Assembly: GCF_016735585.2 (NCBI RefSeq)
Contig: NZ_JAERSE020000005.1
Coordinates: forward strand, 124,001 to 188,000
DNA length: 64,000 bases
Direction of reading: 5' to 3'
Source: Chryseobacterium tagetis
GTDB taxonomy: Bacteria; Bacteroidota; Bacteroidia; Flavobacteriales; Weeksellaceae
Positions 19,015 through 29,341 of this stretch are shown piece by piece; the first letter of the stretch is position 1, and each line of letters opens with the position of its first letter. The notes below the pieces were generated by a model. It had not been told where the DNA came from. It saw nothing but the letters and a program-made list of their open reading frames with translations, and did no database searches. The position numbers were made by a program, and so were the translations under genes.

Positions 19015-20322
19015 TTAAATTCTTTCAATATCAGCACCAATAGCTTTTAATCTTCCATCAATATTCTCATATCCTCTGTCGATTTGTTCGATATTATGGA
19101 TAATAGATTTTCCTTCAGCAGAAAGTGCAGCGATAAGAAGTGCGTTTCCGGCTCTGATATCCGGAGAAACCATTGTTGTTCCTCTTAATGGTGTTTCCTG
19201 ATTTAATCCAATTACAGTGGCTCTGTGCGGATCACACAAGATAATCTGTGCTCCCATATCGATTAATTTATCAACAAAGAACAATCTCGATTCAAACATT
19301 TTCTGATGTACCAGAATACTTCCTTTAGCCTGAGTGGCAACCACTAAAATAATAGAAAGCAAATCCGGAGTGAATCCCGGCCAAGGAGCATCTGAAATCG
19401 TAAGAATAGAACCATCTATGAATTTCTGGATCTTATAATTTTCCTGTGAAGGAATGTAGATATCATCACCGCTTTGCTCCAGTTGGATACCAAGCTTTCT
19501 GAAGGTATTTGGAATTACCCCAAGTTGATTCCAGTTGACATTTTTAATCGTGATTTCAGACTTAGTCATAGCAGCAAGACCGATCCACGATCCGATCTCT
19601 ACCATGTCAGGAAGCATTGTGTGTTCAGTTCCTCTAAGGTGAGTCACTCCTTCAATCGTTAGAAGGTTTGAACCGATTCCTGAGATATTTGCTCCCATTC
19701 TGTTCAGCATTTTACAAAGCTGTTGCAGGTAAGGCTCACATGCTGCGTTATAAATTCTTGTTTTTCCTTTTGCTAAAACGGCTGCCATTACAATATTTGC
19801 AGTTCCGGTTACAGAAGCCTCTTCCAGAAGAATGAATTTCCCGTTTAGCTCTTTAGCTTTTAGAGAGTAGAAATATTGCTCTTCATCATAATTGAATTCA
19901 GCACCCAGTTCTACCAATCCCTGGAAGTGGGTATCCAATCTTCTTCTTCCGATTTTGTCTCCGCCCGGAGTCGGCATATAAGCTTCTCCGTATCTTGCAA
20001 GCATCGGTCCCATCAGCATGATAGATCCTCTTAGTTTGGCACCGTCTTTTTTGAATTCCTCAGATTTTACATAATCGAAGTTAACAGAATCAGCCTTAAA
20101 CGTGTAATCACCGTGGCCGTTTTTCGTCACCTTTACCCCAAAATCAGCTAAAATTTCGATCAGTCTGTTGACGTCATGAATGTCTGGAATATTTTTTATC
20201 CTTACTTCTTCATCTGTTAACAAAACCGCACACAAAATCTGTAAAGCTTCATTTTTTGCTCCTTGTGGGGTGATTTCACCTTGCAGTCTTTTCCCTCCTC
20301 TTATTTGAAATGTTCCACTCAT
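19015..20322 (-). CDS. murA: UDP-N-acetylglucosamine 1-carboxyvinyltransferase
   Basis: MurA transfers enolpyruvate from PEP to UDP-GlcNAc, the first committed step of peptidoglycan synthesis. The 435-aa protein has the N-terminal GAKNEAL motif (K23) and the two-lobed EPSP-synthase fold. The active-site loop reads PGGDKIGRRRLD, with Asp122 where most bacteria have the Cys that fosfomycin alkylates. MurA enzymes with Asp there remain active and are intrinsically fosfomycin resistant. The start codon overlaps the stop of the DUF4290 gene by 1 bp (TAATG), so the two are translationally coupled. Confidence 0.96.
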   Translation of the reverse strand: MSGTFQIRGGKRLQGEITPQGAKNEALQILCAVLLTDEEVRIKNIPDIHDVNRLIEILADFGVKVTKNGHGDYTFKADSVNFDYVKSEEFKKDGAKLRGSIMLMGPMLARYGEAYMPTPGGDKIGRRRLDTHFQGLVELGAEFNYDEEQYFYSLKAKELNGKFILLEEASVTGTANIVMAAVLAKGKTRIYNAACEPYLQQLCKMLNRMGANISGIGSNLLTIEGVTHLRGTEHTMLPDMVEIGSWIGLAAMTKSEITIKNVNWNQLGVIPNTFRKLGIQLEQSGDDIYIPSQENYKIQKFIDGSILTISDAPWPGFTPDLLSIILVVATQAKGSILVHQKMFESRLFFVDKLIDMGAQIILCDPHRATVIGLNQETPLRGTTMVSPDIRAGNALLIAALSAEGKSIIHNIEQIDRGYENIDGRLKAIGADIERI

Positions 20323-20981
20323 TATTTTCTGTTCTTGTGATTATTGTTATGCCTTCTCTTGTTAGGTTGATTGTTTTTATTATTGTTGTTATTACCGCCT
20401 TTACTGTTACGGTTATTTCCTGTATAATAAATCTTACTTTTCTCCAGTGTTTCAATTCCGGTAAGATCCAGTCTGTTTTCAGAAAGCTCTTTCAAATGAC
20501 GGAAAATAACATCATCAGTTACGTGTTCCTTATTGTAAACATTATAAGACTTTTTCATATTGTTGGCAATAACCTCGATCAGAGCTTCTTTTTCATCTCC
20601 GGCTTCAAGTTCAATTGCTTTTTCTATCAATTGAAGGATACTTTTTCCGTAAAATTTGAAATCTCCCTGTAGTTTAGGGTATTCCATTTTTTTAGGTTTT
20701 TCGGCAAGTTCTTCTCTTGTTGGGAACGGATAAGGTGAATCAACATCCAGTTCATAATTCGCTAAAATAAAAAGATGATCCCAAAGTTTATGTTTATAAT
20801 TTTCTTCGTCGCGGAGTTGTGGGTTTCTCTGACCCATAAAATCAATAATGGCCATTGCCATTTCGCTTCTTTCTTCTTTTGTAGAAAGCTCTTTGCAACG
20901 CTCAACCAACTGTTGTATGATTCTACCGTATTCCGGTAAATGAAGCTGTGTTTTTTGGGTATTATATTCCATAGTTTGCAA
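20322..20981 (-). CDS. DUF4290 domain-containing protein
   Basis: A 219-aa Bacteroidota-specific protein. Residues 1-165 fit DUF4290 (MEYNTQKTQLHLPEYGRIIQQLVE, MGQRNPQLRDEENYKHKLWDHLFIL). The last 30 residues are an Asn/Lys/Arg-rich low-complexity tail. The function is unknown. It is the first gene of a two-gene unit with murA, with a 1-bp overlap. That arrangement is widely conserved in Flavobacteriia and hints at a link to wall synthesis. Met3 is an alternative start. Confidence 0.85.
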   Translation of the reverse strand: MQTMEYNTQKTQLHLPEYGRIIQQLVERCKELSTKEERSEMAMAIIDFMGQRNPQLRDEENYKHKLWDHLFILANYELDVDSPYPFPTREELAEKPKKMEYPKLQGDFKFYGKSILQLIEKAIELEAGDEKEALIEVIANNMKKSYNVYNKEHVTDDVIFRHLKELSENRLDLTGIETLEKSKIYYTGNNRNSKGGNNNNNKNNQPNKRRHNNNHKNRK

Positions 20982-21059
20982 ATATATGCATTAAAAGAAA
21001 AATCGTTCCGAAAAACTTTATTCTTTATAAATATTTAATGATAAATGTTGAAGCTTGTT

Positions 21060-21476
21060 TTATATTTCTATGAATTTCTTTTTCTGATGTGCGTCGGGTA
21101 GAAAACATTTTTGAGCAGAAAGCTTCATTCTGTTTTTAGAAATAAGATCATAAATCGTATTACTTAAAAAGGTAGGAGAAACTTTTCCGAATACACTTAA
21201 TAGTTTATAAAAACCTCCTAAAATATCCGTTATTTTTAATACTGCTTTAGATTTTATCAGATAATATTGCTGAGGTTTCCAAAGATAAAGCGTGTTGAAT
21301 TGCTTGGTTTCAAGCCCCCGTTCTGTAAGAAATCTCTGTCCGAAATCTGATTGAAGTGATGCAAACATGAACTCATCATTTTTATCTTTCTCCAAAATCC
21401 ATTGAACCCAAAAATTACAGACACCACATTCTCCATCAAAAAAAACAATGTGTTTATGTTGTATGTCCTCTCGCAT
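21060..21476 (-). CDS. DCC-family (DUF393) thiol-disulfide oxidoreductase-like protein
   Basis: A 138-aa protein starting with the family signature HIVFFDGECGVCNFWVQW, which contains the DxxCxxC motif (D14, C17, C20), and with the conserved LYLWKPQQYYLIKSKAVLKI block. The family is thioredoxin-like and thought to be redox active, but no substrate is established. It stands alone between DUF4290 and katG on the opposite strand to katG. Confidence 0.87.
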   Translation of the reverse strand: MREDIQHKHIVFFDGECGVCNFWVQWILEKDKNDEFMFASLQSDFGQRFLTERGLETKQFNTLYLWKPQQYYLIKSKAVLKITDILGGFYKLLSVFGKVSPTFLSNTIYDLISKNRMKLSAQKCFLPDAHQKKKFIEI

Positions 21477-24049
<2,573 letters not shown>

Positions 24050-24075
24050 TTATAATATCTGATTCAATATAAATG

Positions 24076-24105
24076 AAAACCATCCTTGATGTAAGGATGG
24101 TTTTT
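24076..24105 (+). terminator. katG terminator
   Basis: The perfect stem AAAACCATCCTT/AAGGATGGTTTT has a 5-nt loop and ends in a T-rich tail. It lies 27 bp after the katG stop codon. Confidence 0.9.
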
Positions 24106-24277
24106 GTTTTTATGCAAGAAATTATTTCCAAAAAAAGTAAAGTTTTTAAAAGAGTAAAATGCTATTAATAGAGCTAATACAATACAGATTAAAGAGACTG
24201 CCATATTTTAAATTATCCTTTTTTTGTAGTAAATGATATTTGAAAAATAATAAAGCCAAGCATTAGTTAAATAAAAA

Positions 24278-24303
24278 AATCTCCTAATAATTATTAGGAG
24301 ATT
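24278..24303 (-). terminator. Orphaned original terminator of tRNA-Gln
   Basis: This is a 26-bp perfect palindrome with half-site AATCTCCTAATAA. Read on the minus strand, it is followed by seven T residues. It sits 7 bp beyond the left copy of the tRNA 3' end (24311-24324). Before integration it would have lain directly downstream of tRNA-Gln, so it is best read as the tRNA terminator now separated from its gene by 24 kb. Confidence 0.75.
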
Positions 24304-24310
24304 GCTTGAA

Positions 24311-24324
24311 TGTAGACCCACAGG
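24311..24324. repeat. attL: left 14-bp direct repeat of the element
   Basis: TGTAGACCCACAGG is identical to 48634-48647, which forms the 3' end of tRNA-Gln. The bases on either side differ between the two copies. It marks the left boundary of the integrated element; the integrase gene starts about 180 bp inside. Confidence 0.9.
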
Positions 24325-24443
24325 ATATAACATCTTTCATTTGTTTATATCTGGTTGAGTAAATTTTATTGCTTGTATTGTTGATTAATAGATGATTAAA
24401 TTTTATTGAATGTAAATAAATCTAAATGTATTCAAAATTTACA

Positions 24444-24466
24444 GTGACCAAAATAGTGACCAAAAT
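24444..24466 (+). repeat. Left-end GTGACCAAAAT repeats (integrase arm-site candidates)
   Basis: Two direct copies of GTGACCAAAAT (24444-24454, 24456-24466) have a 12-bp period, about 120 bp inside attL and just upstream of the integrase start. The same motif occurs four times near the right end. Their position relative to both ends fits arm-type binding sites of a tyrosine recombinase. Confidence 0.65.
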
Positions 24467-24506
24467 AGAAATATTCGTATATTTGTTATGGAGATATTTT
24501 TATTTT

Positions 24507-25958
24507 ATGGCACAGTATAACAACGAAACAGGAAGCGTAAATTTCAGGCTGAAAGAACCAAAATCGGACATCTCCCGAATAATGGGAAGATATTCGTTCA
24601 AAGGCTTACAGACGGATTTTTCTACAGGTTTAAAAGTTATTCCGAGTAGTTGGGATAGTGAGACTAAAACGGTTACTTCGGGAACCGATAAAAGAGAAAT
24701 CAACCAAAAGCTAGGCAAATTCAAAACTTCTATTGTAGATGGTCATAAAAATTTCAATGAACATTACAACCGTGTGCCGACCAAAGAAGAACTAAAGACA
24801 ATTGTTGATAATGCGGTAGAGGGAAAAGAACTCAACACCGTGCAAAAGAACAAGAAATCTTTTGATGATGTATTTCAGGAGTTCATGAGATTGATTGAAC
24901 TTAAAATTAAACGTGCTATTGCATCAGGACAAAAACCATTACATAAAAGTTATGTATCATCTTTCAATGTGATGTATCGAGATTTAAAAGATTTTGCCTT
25001 AGATAATAATATTTTTCTGGATATTGATAAATTTGATGAAACACAGTGTTTGGAATTTCAGAACTGGCTTTTGGGTACTGAAAGGGTAGGAGAGCTGAGT
25101 ACACTCAGAACCCGAATTAAAAGATTATCTGCTGTACTTAAACGAGGATTTGAAAAAGGCTATACAGAGAATAGAAGCTATATGCAGGATGAGTTTAGCG
25201 TTAAAGTTCCCCCAAGTTTCCATACAGTACTAACAGAACCTGAAATCAAAATATTGTATGAACATGATTTTTCTAATTCTCCGAGATTGGAGAGAGTTCG
25301 TGATTTGTTTGTTCTCGGCTGTCATTGCTCACTCAGGTTCGGAGATATAACAAGAATTGAAAACGGACATATTGATATTAGTTCAGGAACTCTGAGTATA
25401 TTATTGAATAAAGGTTCTCGAATTGATAAATATAAAACTGTCAATTTTCCAATCTTTGGTTATGTAGGAGAGATTTTGAGCAAATATGACAACAATATTA
25501 AAAGCATTGCTATATCTAATCAAAACACTAATGAGTACCTGAAAGAATTGTTTAGAGAGATTCCGTATTTCAATGAAAAGGTGATTACCCGTGAACGTCC
25601 AACCAATGAGGGAGTAGTATTTGAAACAATCAATTTTGCGGACAAAATAGCGTTTCACGATTCTAGGAGAAGTTTCTGTACCAACCGATATATTGAGGGA
25701 TGGGACTTACTAGAGATATGGCAGTACACGGGTCACACAGATGAATCTGTTTTCAAAACCTATTTCAAACCGACCTTTGAACATGAGCAAATAAGAAAGG
25801 AAAGTATCATAGCAAGAAATGAAAAACTTCAAAAGGCTGATTTACAAACTAAAGAAATTGAGGAACTAAAAGCCCAAATGCAGAAAATGCAAGAACTTAT
25901 TGAGAGTGGAAACATTGAGCAATTGGCTGAAATCATAAATTTGAAGAATATTGGCTAG
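24507..25958 (+). CDS. Tyrosine recombinase (site-specific integrase)
   Basis: A 483-aa integrase with an N-terminal arm-binding region, a SAM-like core-binding domain (about 115-235) and a C-terminal catalytic domain. Catalytic residues visible are R277 (CSLRFGD), H384 and R387 (HDSRR), H410 (TGHTD) and the nucleophile Y419 (KTYFKP). A C-terminal coiled-coil (KEIEELKAQMQKMQELIE) follows. I chose the ATG at 24507 (MAQYNNETGSVNFRLK), because the ATG at 24426 would place the arm-site repeats inside the gene and give an unusual N-terminus. It catalyses integration of the island into tRNA-Gln. The next gene starts 2 bp downstream. Confidence 0.92.
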   Translation: MAQYNNETGSVNFRLKEPKSDISRIMGRYSFKGLQTDFSTGLKVIPSSWDSETKTVTSGTDKREINQKLGKFKTSIVDGHKNFNEHYNRVPTKEELKTIVDNAVEGKELNTVQKNKKSFDDVFQEFMRLIELKIKRAIASGQKPLHKSYVSSFNVMYRDLKDFALDNNIFLDIDKFDETQCLEFQNWLLGTERVGELSTLRTRIKRLSAVLKRGFEKGYTENRSYMQDEFSVKVPPSFHTVLTEPEIKILYEHDFSNSPRLERVRDLFVLGCHCSLRFGDITRIENGHIDISSGTLSILLNKGSRIDKYKTVNFPIFGYVGEILSKYDNNIKSIAISNQNTNEYLKELFREIPYFNEKVITRERPTNEGVVFETINFADKIAFHDSRRSFCTNRYIEGWDLLEIWQYTGHTDESVFKTYFKPTFEHEQIRKESIIARNEKLQKADLQTKEIEELKAQMQKMQELIESGNIEQLAEIINLKNIG

Positions 25959-25960
25959 CA

Positions 25961-26866
25961 ATGAGAGATTATACAGAATTTAAATATCATAAGCATTTTT
26001 TTGAATCCGAAAGGTTATTAAACAATTTGATTATTCAAATATTTCCAGAATTTTCATGGAGATATTATAAATGTAATGAAACCGTATTACTTGATAATGG
26101 ATTTTTAGATTTTAGTAATTCTGCTCTTACTGAAATAAGTGAAGAAGAATACAAATCGGGAAAATCGATTAAGTACCAAACATTGAATTATGAGATTCAA
26201 GATGAAATTATGCAATCTAAAAACTTTTCTCAGAAGGTTAATAGCTTTATGAAATTTCTTTTAGTTGAATTTCAACATTATACTCATAAAGTTTATAAAG
26301 AAACTGAAAATAGAAATAAAGATTATTTATTTAGGAATATTTTTAAAGTTATTGAGGAATCAACTGATTATTATAAAAGTCTTTTGGATAGCTCTAATAT
26401 CAATGAACTACAAAGAATAATTATCCAAAGTCTTATTAAGGAAAATCAAATAAAATTGGAATTAATTAAAAAAGAGTTTTCTGATTTAGTTTCCTATGTT
26501 CATAATTATTTGGTAACAAATTTATCTTCACAAACATTCAAAATAAAGTTAGAACAGCCACAAAACTTTCACAATATTTTTGTTTCTAAAGATGCAGAGA
26601 GTTGGTTTATTCATGCAATGGAACAACTTAATTGGCTTAATCAATTTGATAAGAGAGGTTTTCAGGCTAAGGTTCTTGCTTTTTTTGATTTACCCGAAAG
26701 CAGAAAGAAAATATTCAAAGCAACTGTTTACAAGAAAGACTTTGTTGACTTTTTAAATCTGTATTACGAAAAAGAAGTTATTAAACCAGCAAAAAATTAC
26801 TCAAAATCTGACAATGCCCAAGTGGACTTAAAAAAGCATATTTCAGCTTTCCCTTTTCCTATCTAA
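25961..26866 (+). CDS. Hypothetical protein co-transcribed with the integrase, 301 aa
   Basis: I do not recognise this family. The protein is cytosolic, without signal or membrane segments. It is helix-rich, with conserved-looking aromatic patches (FPEFSWRYYKC, DAESWFIHAMEQLNWLNQF, FLNLYYEKEV). It begins 2 bp after the integrase stop codon, so it is almost certainly co-expressed and may belong to the integration or excision machinery, in the place where Bacteroidota elements often carry RteC-like or other regulatory proteins. That link is positional inference only. Confidence 0.75.
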   Translation: MRDYTEFKYHKHFFESERLLNNLIIQIFPEFSWRYYKCNETVLLDNGFLDFSNSALTEISEEEYKSGKSIKYQTLNYEIQDEIMQSKNFSQKVNSFMKFLLVEFQHYTHKVYKETENRNKDYLFRNIFKVIEESTDYYKSLLDSSNINELQRIIIQSLIKENQIKLELIKKEFSDLVSYVHNYLVTNLSSQTFKIKLEQPQNFHNIFVSKDAESWFIHAMEQLNWLNQFDKRGFQAKVLAFFDLPESRKKIFKATVYKKDFVDFLNLYYEKEVIKPAKNYSKSDNAQVDLKKHISAFPFPI

Positions 26867-26948
26867 TAAAAATCTAACAAATTCAAATTTTATCCCTATA
26901 ACCAATTTCAGTCCTTTGCATAATTAATTAAACAAATAAAAATTAATT

Positions 26949-27212
26949 ATGGATTATTTTAAAGATTTTTTCAAAAAAATTGAAGATTTAATTAATGATA
27001 AATTAAATCAATTTGAAAGTAAACTGGCGGAAATGTATAAGCCAGAGGATAAAGAAATAATGACGAGAAAAGAAACAGCGGAGTATTTCGGAGTTTCGCT
27101 CGGAACATTAAACAATTGGGCGAAAAGCGGGGTATTAGTTCCTATCGACTTCGGCGGTAGGGTCTACTATACCCGCAATGAAATTCAAGTAAAATTAAGA
27201 TTGGCTTCTTAA
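26949..27212 (+). CDS. Helix-turn-helix (HTH_17/MerR-like) excisionase-type protein
   Basis: An 87-aa protein with a short helical N-terminus (1-30) and a winged HTH at about 37-85: MTRKETAEYFGVSLGTLNNWAKSGVL, then the wing GGRVYYTRNEI. This is the HTH_17 type found in excisionases and small regulators of Bacteroidota integrative elements. In this position it is likely to control excision or early element genes. A hairpin terminator follows. Confidence 0.85.
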   Translation: MDYFKDFFKKIEDLINDKLNQFESKLAEMYKPEDKEIMTRKETAEYFGVSLGTLNNWAKSGVLVPIDFGGRVYYTRNEIQVKLRLAS

Positions 27213-27252
27213 CAATCTTTTCCAGTTGTACATGTGTGGTTTGATTACGTAT

Positions 27253-27284
27253 AAGGACCCACTGTACACAAACGTCCTTTTTTA
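27253..27284 (+). terminator. Probable terminator after the HTH gene
   Basis: A short stem AAGGAC/GTCCTT with a 15-nt loop is followed directly by a T-run. The stem is only 6 bp, so strength is uncertain. Confidence 0.55.
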
Positions 27285-27348
27285 ATCTCCAAAAATTTTA
27301 ACGAATTGAGGTCTAGCCGTAGTAAAGGTACTATGGAGAGCTATTGCT

Positions 27349-28908
27349 ATGCCTTTTTATAAAGAAATTATGAAGAATAATAAAAGAAGAATTAAAAATT
27401 ACAATACAAAAACAACTAGATTTAAAACTAATGTAGCTACTTTTTATCATGAAGGTTTTAATTGGAAAGTAATATTACCCACTATAGTTTATAATTATTT
27501 ATTAGAAAAAATAGAGGAGCAACCCCCATTCAAAGAATTTAAGATAGACATTGCAATGTATTATCTAAGTTTGATTATAAGCATTCCAGCTCGAAAAAAA
27601 GATAAAATTTATAAATGGGGATTTGTTCCCTTGAATTCTAAATTGTTAGAGAAAATATATTATAAATATAACTGGTATTTTGATTATTTTATTGACATCC
27701 AGATTTTAGAAAAGAAAAATCATTCAAGTACATATCATAAATGCACGAGCTATAGATATAATTATTCAGCTATTAAGATTAAAGGAGAAGAATGTATAGA
27801 TTTTACGGCTTATGAAATTAATGATAGGGTAGGTAAAAAGATTCAGGAAGAAAATTTCAATAATGACTGCGCACACTTATCAAAGTGGCTTAATGAAAAC
27901 CTTATTATTGATTTTGATAGTTTAATTCAAAGCTTACAAGATGAATTTTGCTATAATAAATACAATTTAGGCTATGATAAATTTAATCCTATCAAATCAA
28001 AAGCATATAATTATTGGTATTGTGCACTTACGTTAAAAAATCAATGTTACAGAGCAACCCGAAATCATGATGCAGATAGTAGATTGCATACTAATCTTAC
28101 GAACTTACCATCGATTTTTAGACCTTATATAAACTATGATGGAGAAAATATTATAAGTTTAGATATAAAGAATTCTCAGCCATATTTCCTGGTCCTTTTA
28201 TTAGAAAGATATAATGATGAAAGAATACATAAAATCATAAAAAAAGTATTTGGTAGAAAAACAAAAACAATTCTAGAAAAATTGGAACGAATCATTGAAA
28301 CTGATTCATTTCAGGATGAATTTCGAGCAATTAAAGAATCAATATTGTCCGGGACTTTTTATGAATATTTAGGCGAAATTTTTCAAGATATTAAACCTTT
28401 TAAGGTTGAATGTGATAAAGAGACAGGAGAAGAAATAGAATATTATAAGGCTCGCTTTTATAATCCTGATGCCGAATTTTCTGAACTCAAAGTTTTTGAA
28501 GGTAAAAGAAACTTGATGAAAAAACTAACATTACAGATTCTTTACACACCGCTTAAAAAACCATCAAAAGAATACAAGATATTTAAAGCGCATTTTCCAT
28601 TGTTGTGTGAATGTATGGAAATTTTTAAAACTCAATCAGAAAGTGAAGATGCTTTTAAGTTGTTCCCTAAGCTTTTACAACATATTGAGTCTGATTGCGT
28701 TCTAGACGTTATTACAAGAACATTAGCTGATTACTATCCTGAAATGCCCCTCTGGACAATCCATGATTCTATCTGTACAACACAAAGCTGGTTTTACCTG
28801 ATGGAAGATACTGTAAATACATTGTTTTTAAGCTATTCTGTAGGTGTTGTTCCTAGTTTTAAAGCCGAATGCTGGACGCATACAAAAGATTGTTTAAATG
28901 CTGCTTAA
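27349..28908 (+). CDS. Family A polymerase-like protein (putative element replication enzyme)
   Basis: A 519-aa protein with no family I can name. Its second half has the motif order of family A polymerases: SRLHTNLTNLP (244-254) resembles the RLSSSDPNLQNIP block; SLDIKNSQP (270-278) resembles motif A; R387-K391-L395-Y399 has the exact R-x3-K-x3-(F/L)-x3-Y spacing of motif B; and WTIHDSI (469-475) matches motif C (HDE/HDS). In motif A the Asp is two residues further from SQ than in PolA. The N-terminal 230 residues are Lys/Tyr-rich and of unknown fold. The role is probably replication or priming of the excised element. The ATG at 27370 is an alternative start. A strong terminator follows. Confidence 0.55.
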   Translation: MPFYKEIMKNNKRRIKNYNTKTTRFKTNVATFYHEGFNWKVILPTIVYNYLLEKIEEQPPFKEFKIDIAMYYLSLIISIPARKKDKIYKWGFVPLNSKLLEKIYYKYNWYFDYFIDIQILEKKNHSSTYHKCTSYRYNYSAIKIKGEECIDFTAYEINDRVGKKIQEENFNNDCAHLSKWLNENLIIDFDSLIQSLQDEFCYNKYNLGYDKFNPIKSKAYNYWYCALTLKNQCYRATRNHDADSRLHTNLTNLPSIFRPYINYDGENIISLDIKNSQPYFLVLLLERYNDERIHKIIKKVFGRKTKTILEKLERIIETDSFQDEFRAIKESILSGTFYEYLGEIFQDIKPFKVECDKETGEEIEYYKARFYNPDAEFSELKVFEGKRNLMKKLTLQILYTPLKKPSKEYKIFKAHFPLLCECMEIFKTQSESEDAFKLFPKLLQHIESDCVLDVITRTLADYYPEMPLWTIHDSICTTQSWFYLMEDTVNTLFLSYSVGVVPSFKAECWTHTKDCLNAA

Positions 28909-28924
28909 AACAGCTTTTTTGATT

Positions 28925-28957
28925 AAGTCCTCATTGATTGGGGACTTTTTTTTTTTT
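28925..28957 (+). terminator. Strong terminator after the polymerase-like gene
   Basis: The stem AAGTCCTC/GGGGACTT has one G-T pair and a short loop and is followed by about 12 T residues. Confidence 0.88.
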
Positions 28958-29341
28958 GTCCTCTTTCCCTGTTTTAATAATATATAAAGAGAAATAAGAA
29001 AGAAATTAAAAAGTAAAATAATAAAAGAAGTATTCAGAATAAAATTTAGTATAATGGGTATAATGTTCGAGATTTTATAACAATCTTTTTATTCGTGGTG
29101 GTTTCGGAGAATTTTTATATGTTTTAAATTAAAATCCCCATGTTTATACTTCATTACTGTTTGATTATAAAAAAATCTGATGTAGACAAAATTTATGGAT
29201 TGATATACGAAATATTTATCCGTTAGATTGGCTATGCTCCAAATATGACCCAAAAGTTTGGAGCTAATATTATAAAATGTGGTTTCCCATAAAAAGGGTA
29301 TAGGTTAAATTTTTATATTTGAGTTTAAAAAACTAATAACA
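28958..29341 (+). promoter_or_regulatory. 384-bp AT-rich region with a probable promoter for the helicase-nuclease
   Basis: No gene is visible. A TATATTTG box (29314-29321) matching TAnnTTTG lies 20 bp before the helicase start at 29342, but no convincing TTG lies at the usual distance upstream. The rest of this stretch shows no repeats or clear RNA structure. Confidence 0.4.

Noticed and set aside
24426..24506. Upstream ATG giving a 510-aa integrase
   Set aside because: It would run through the arm-site repeats and add a hydrophobic N-terminus not typical of the family; the ATG at 24507 fits better.
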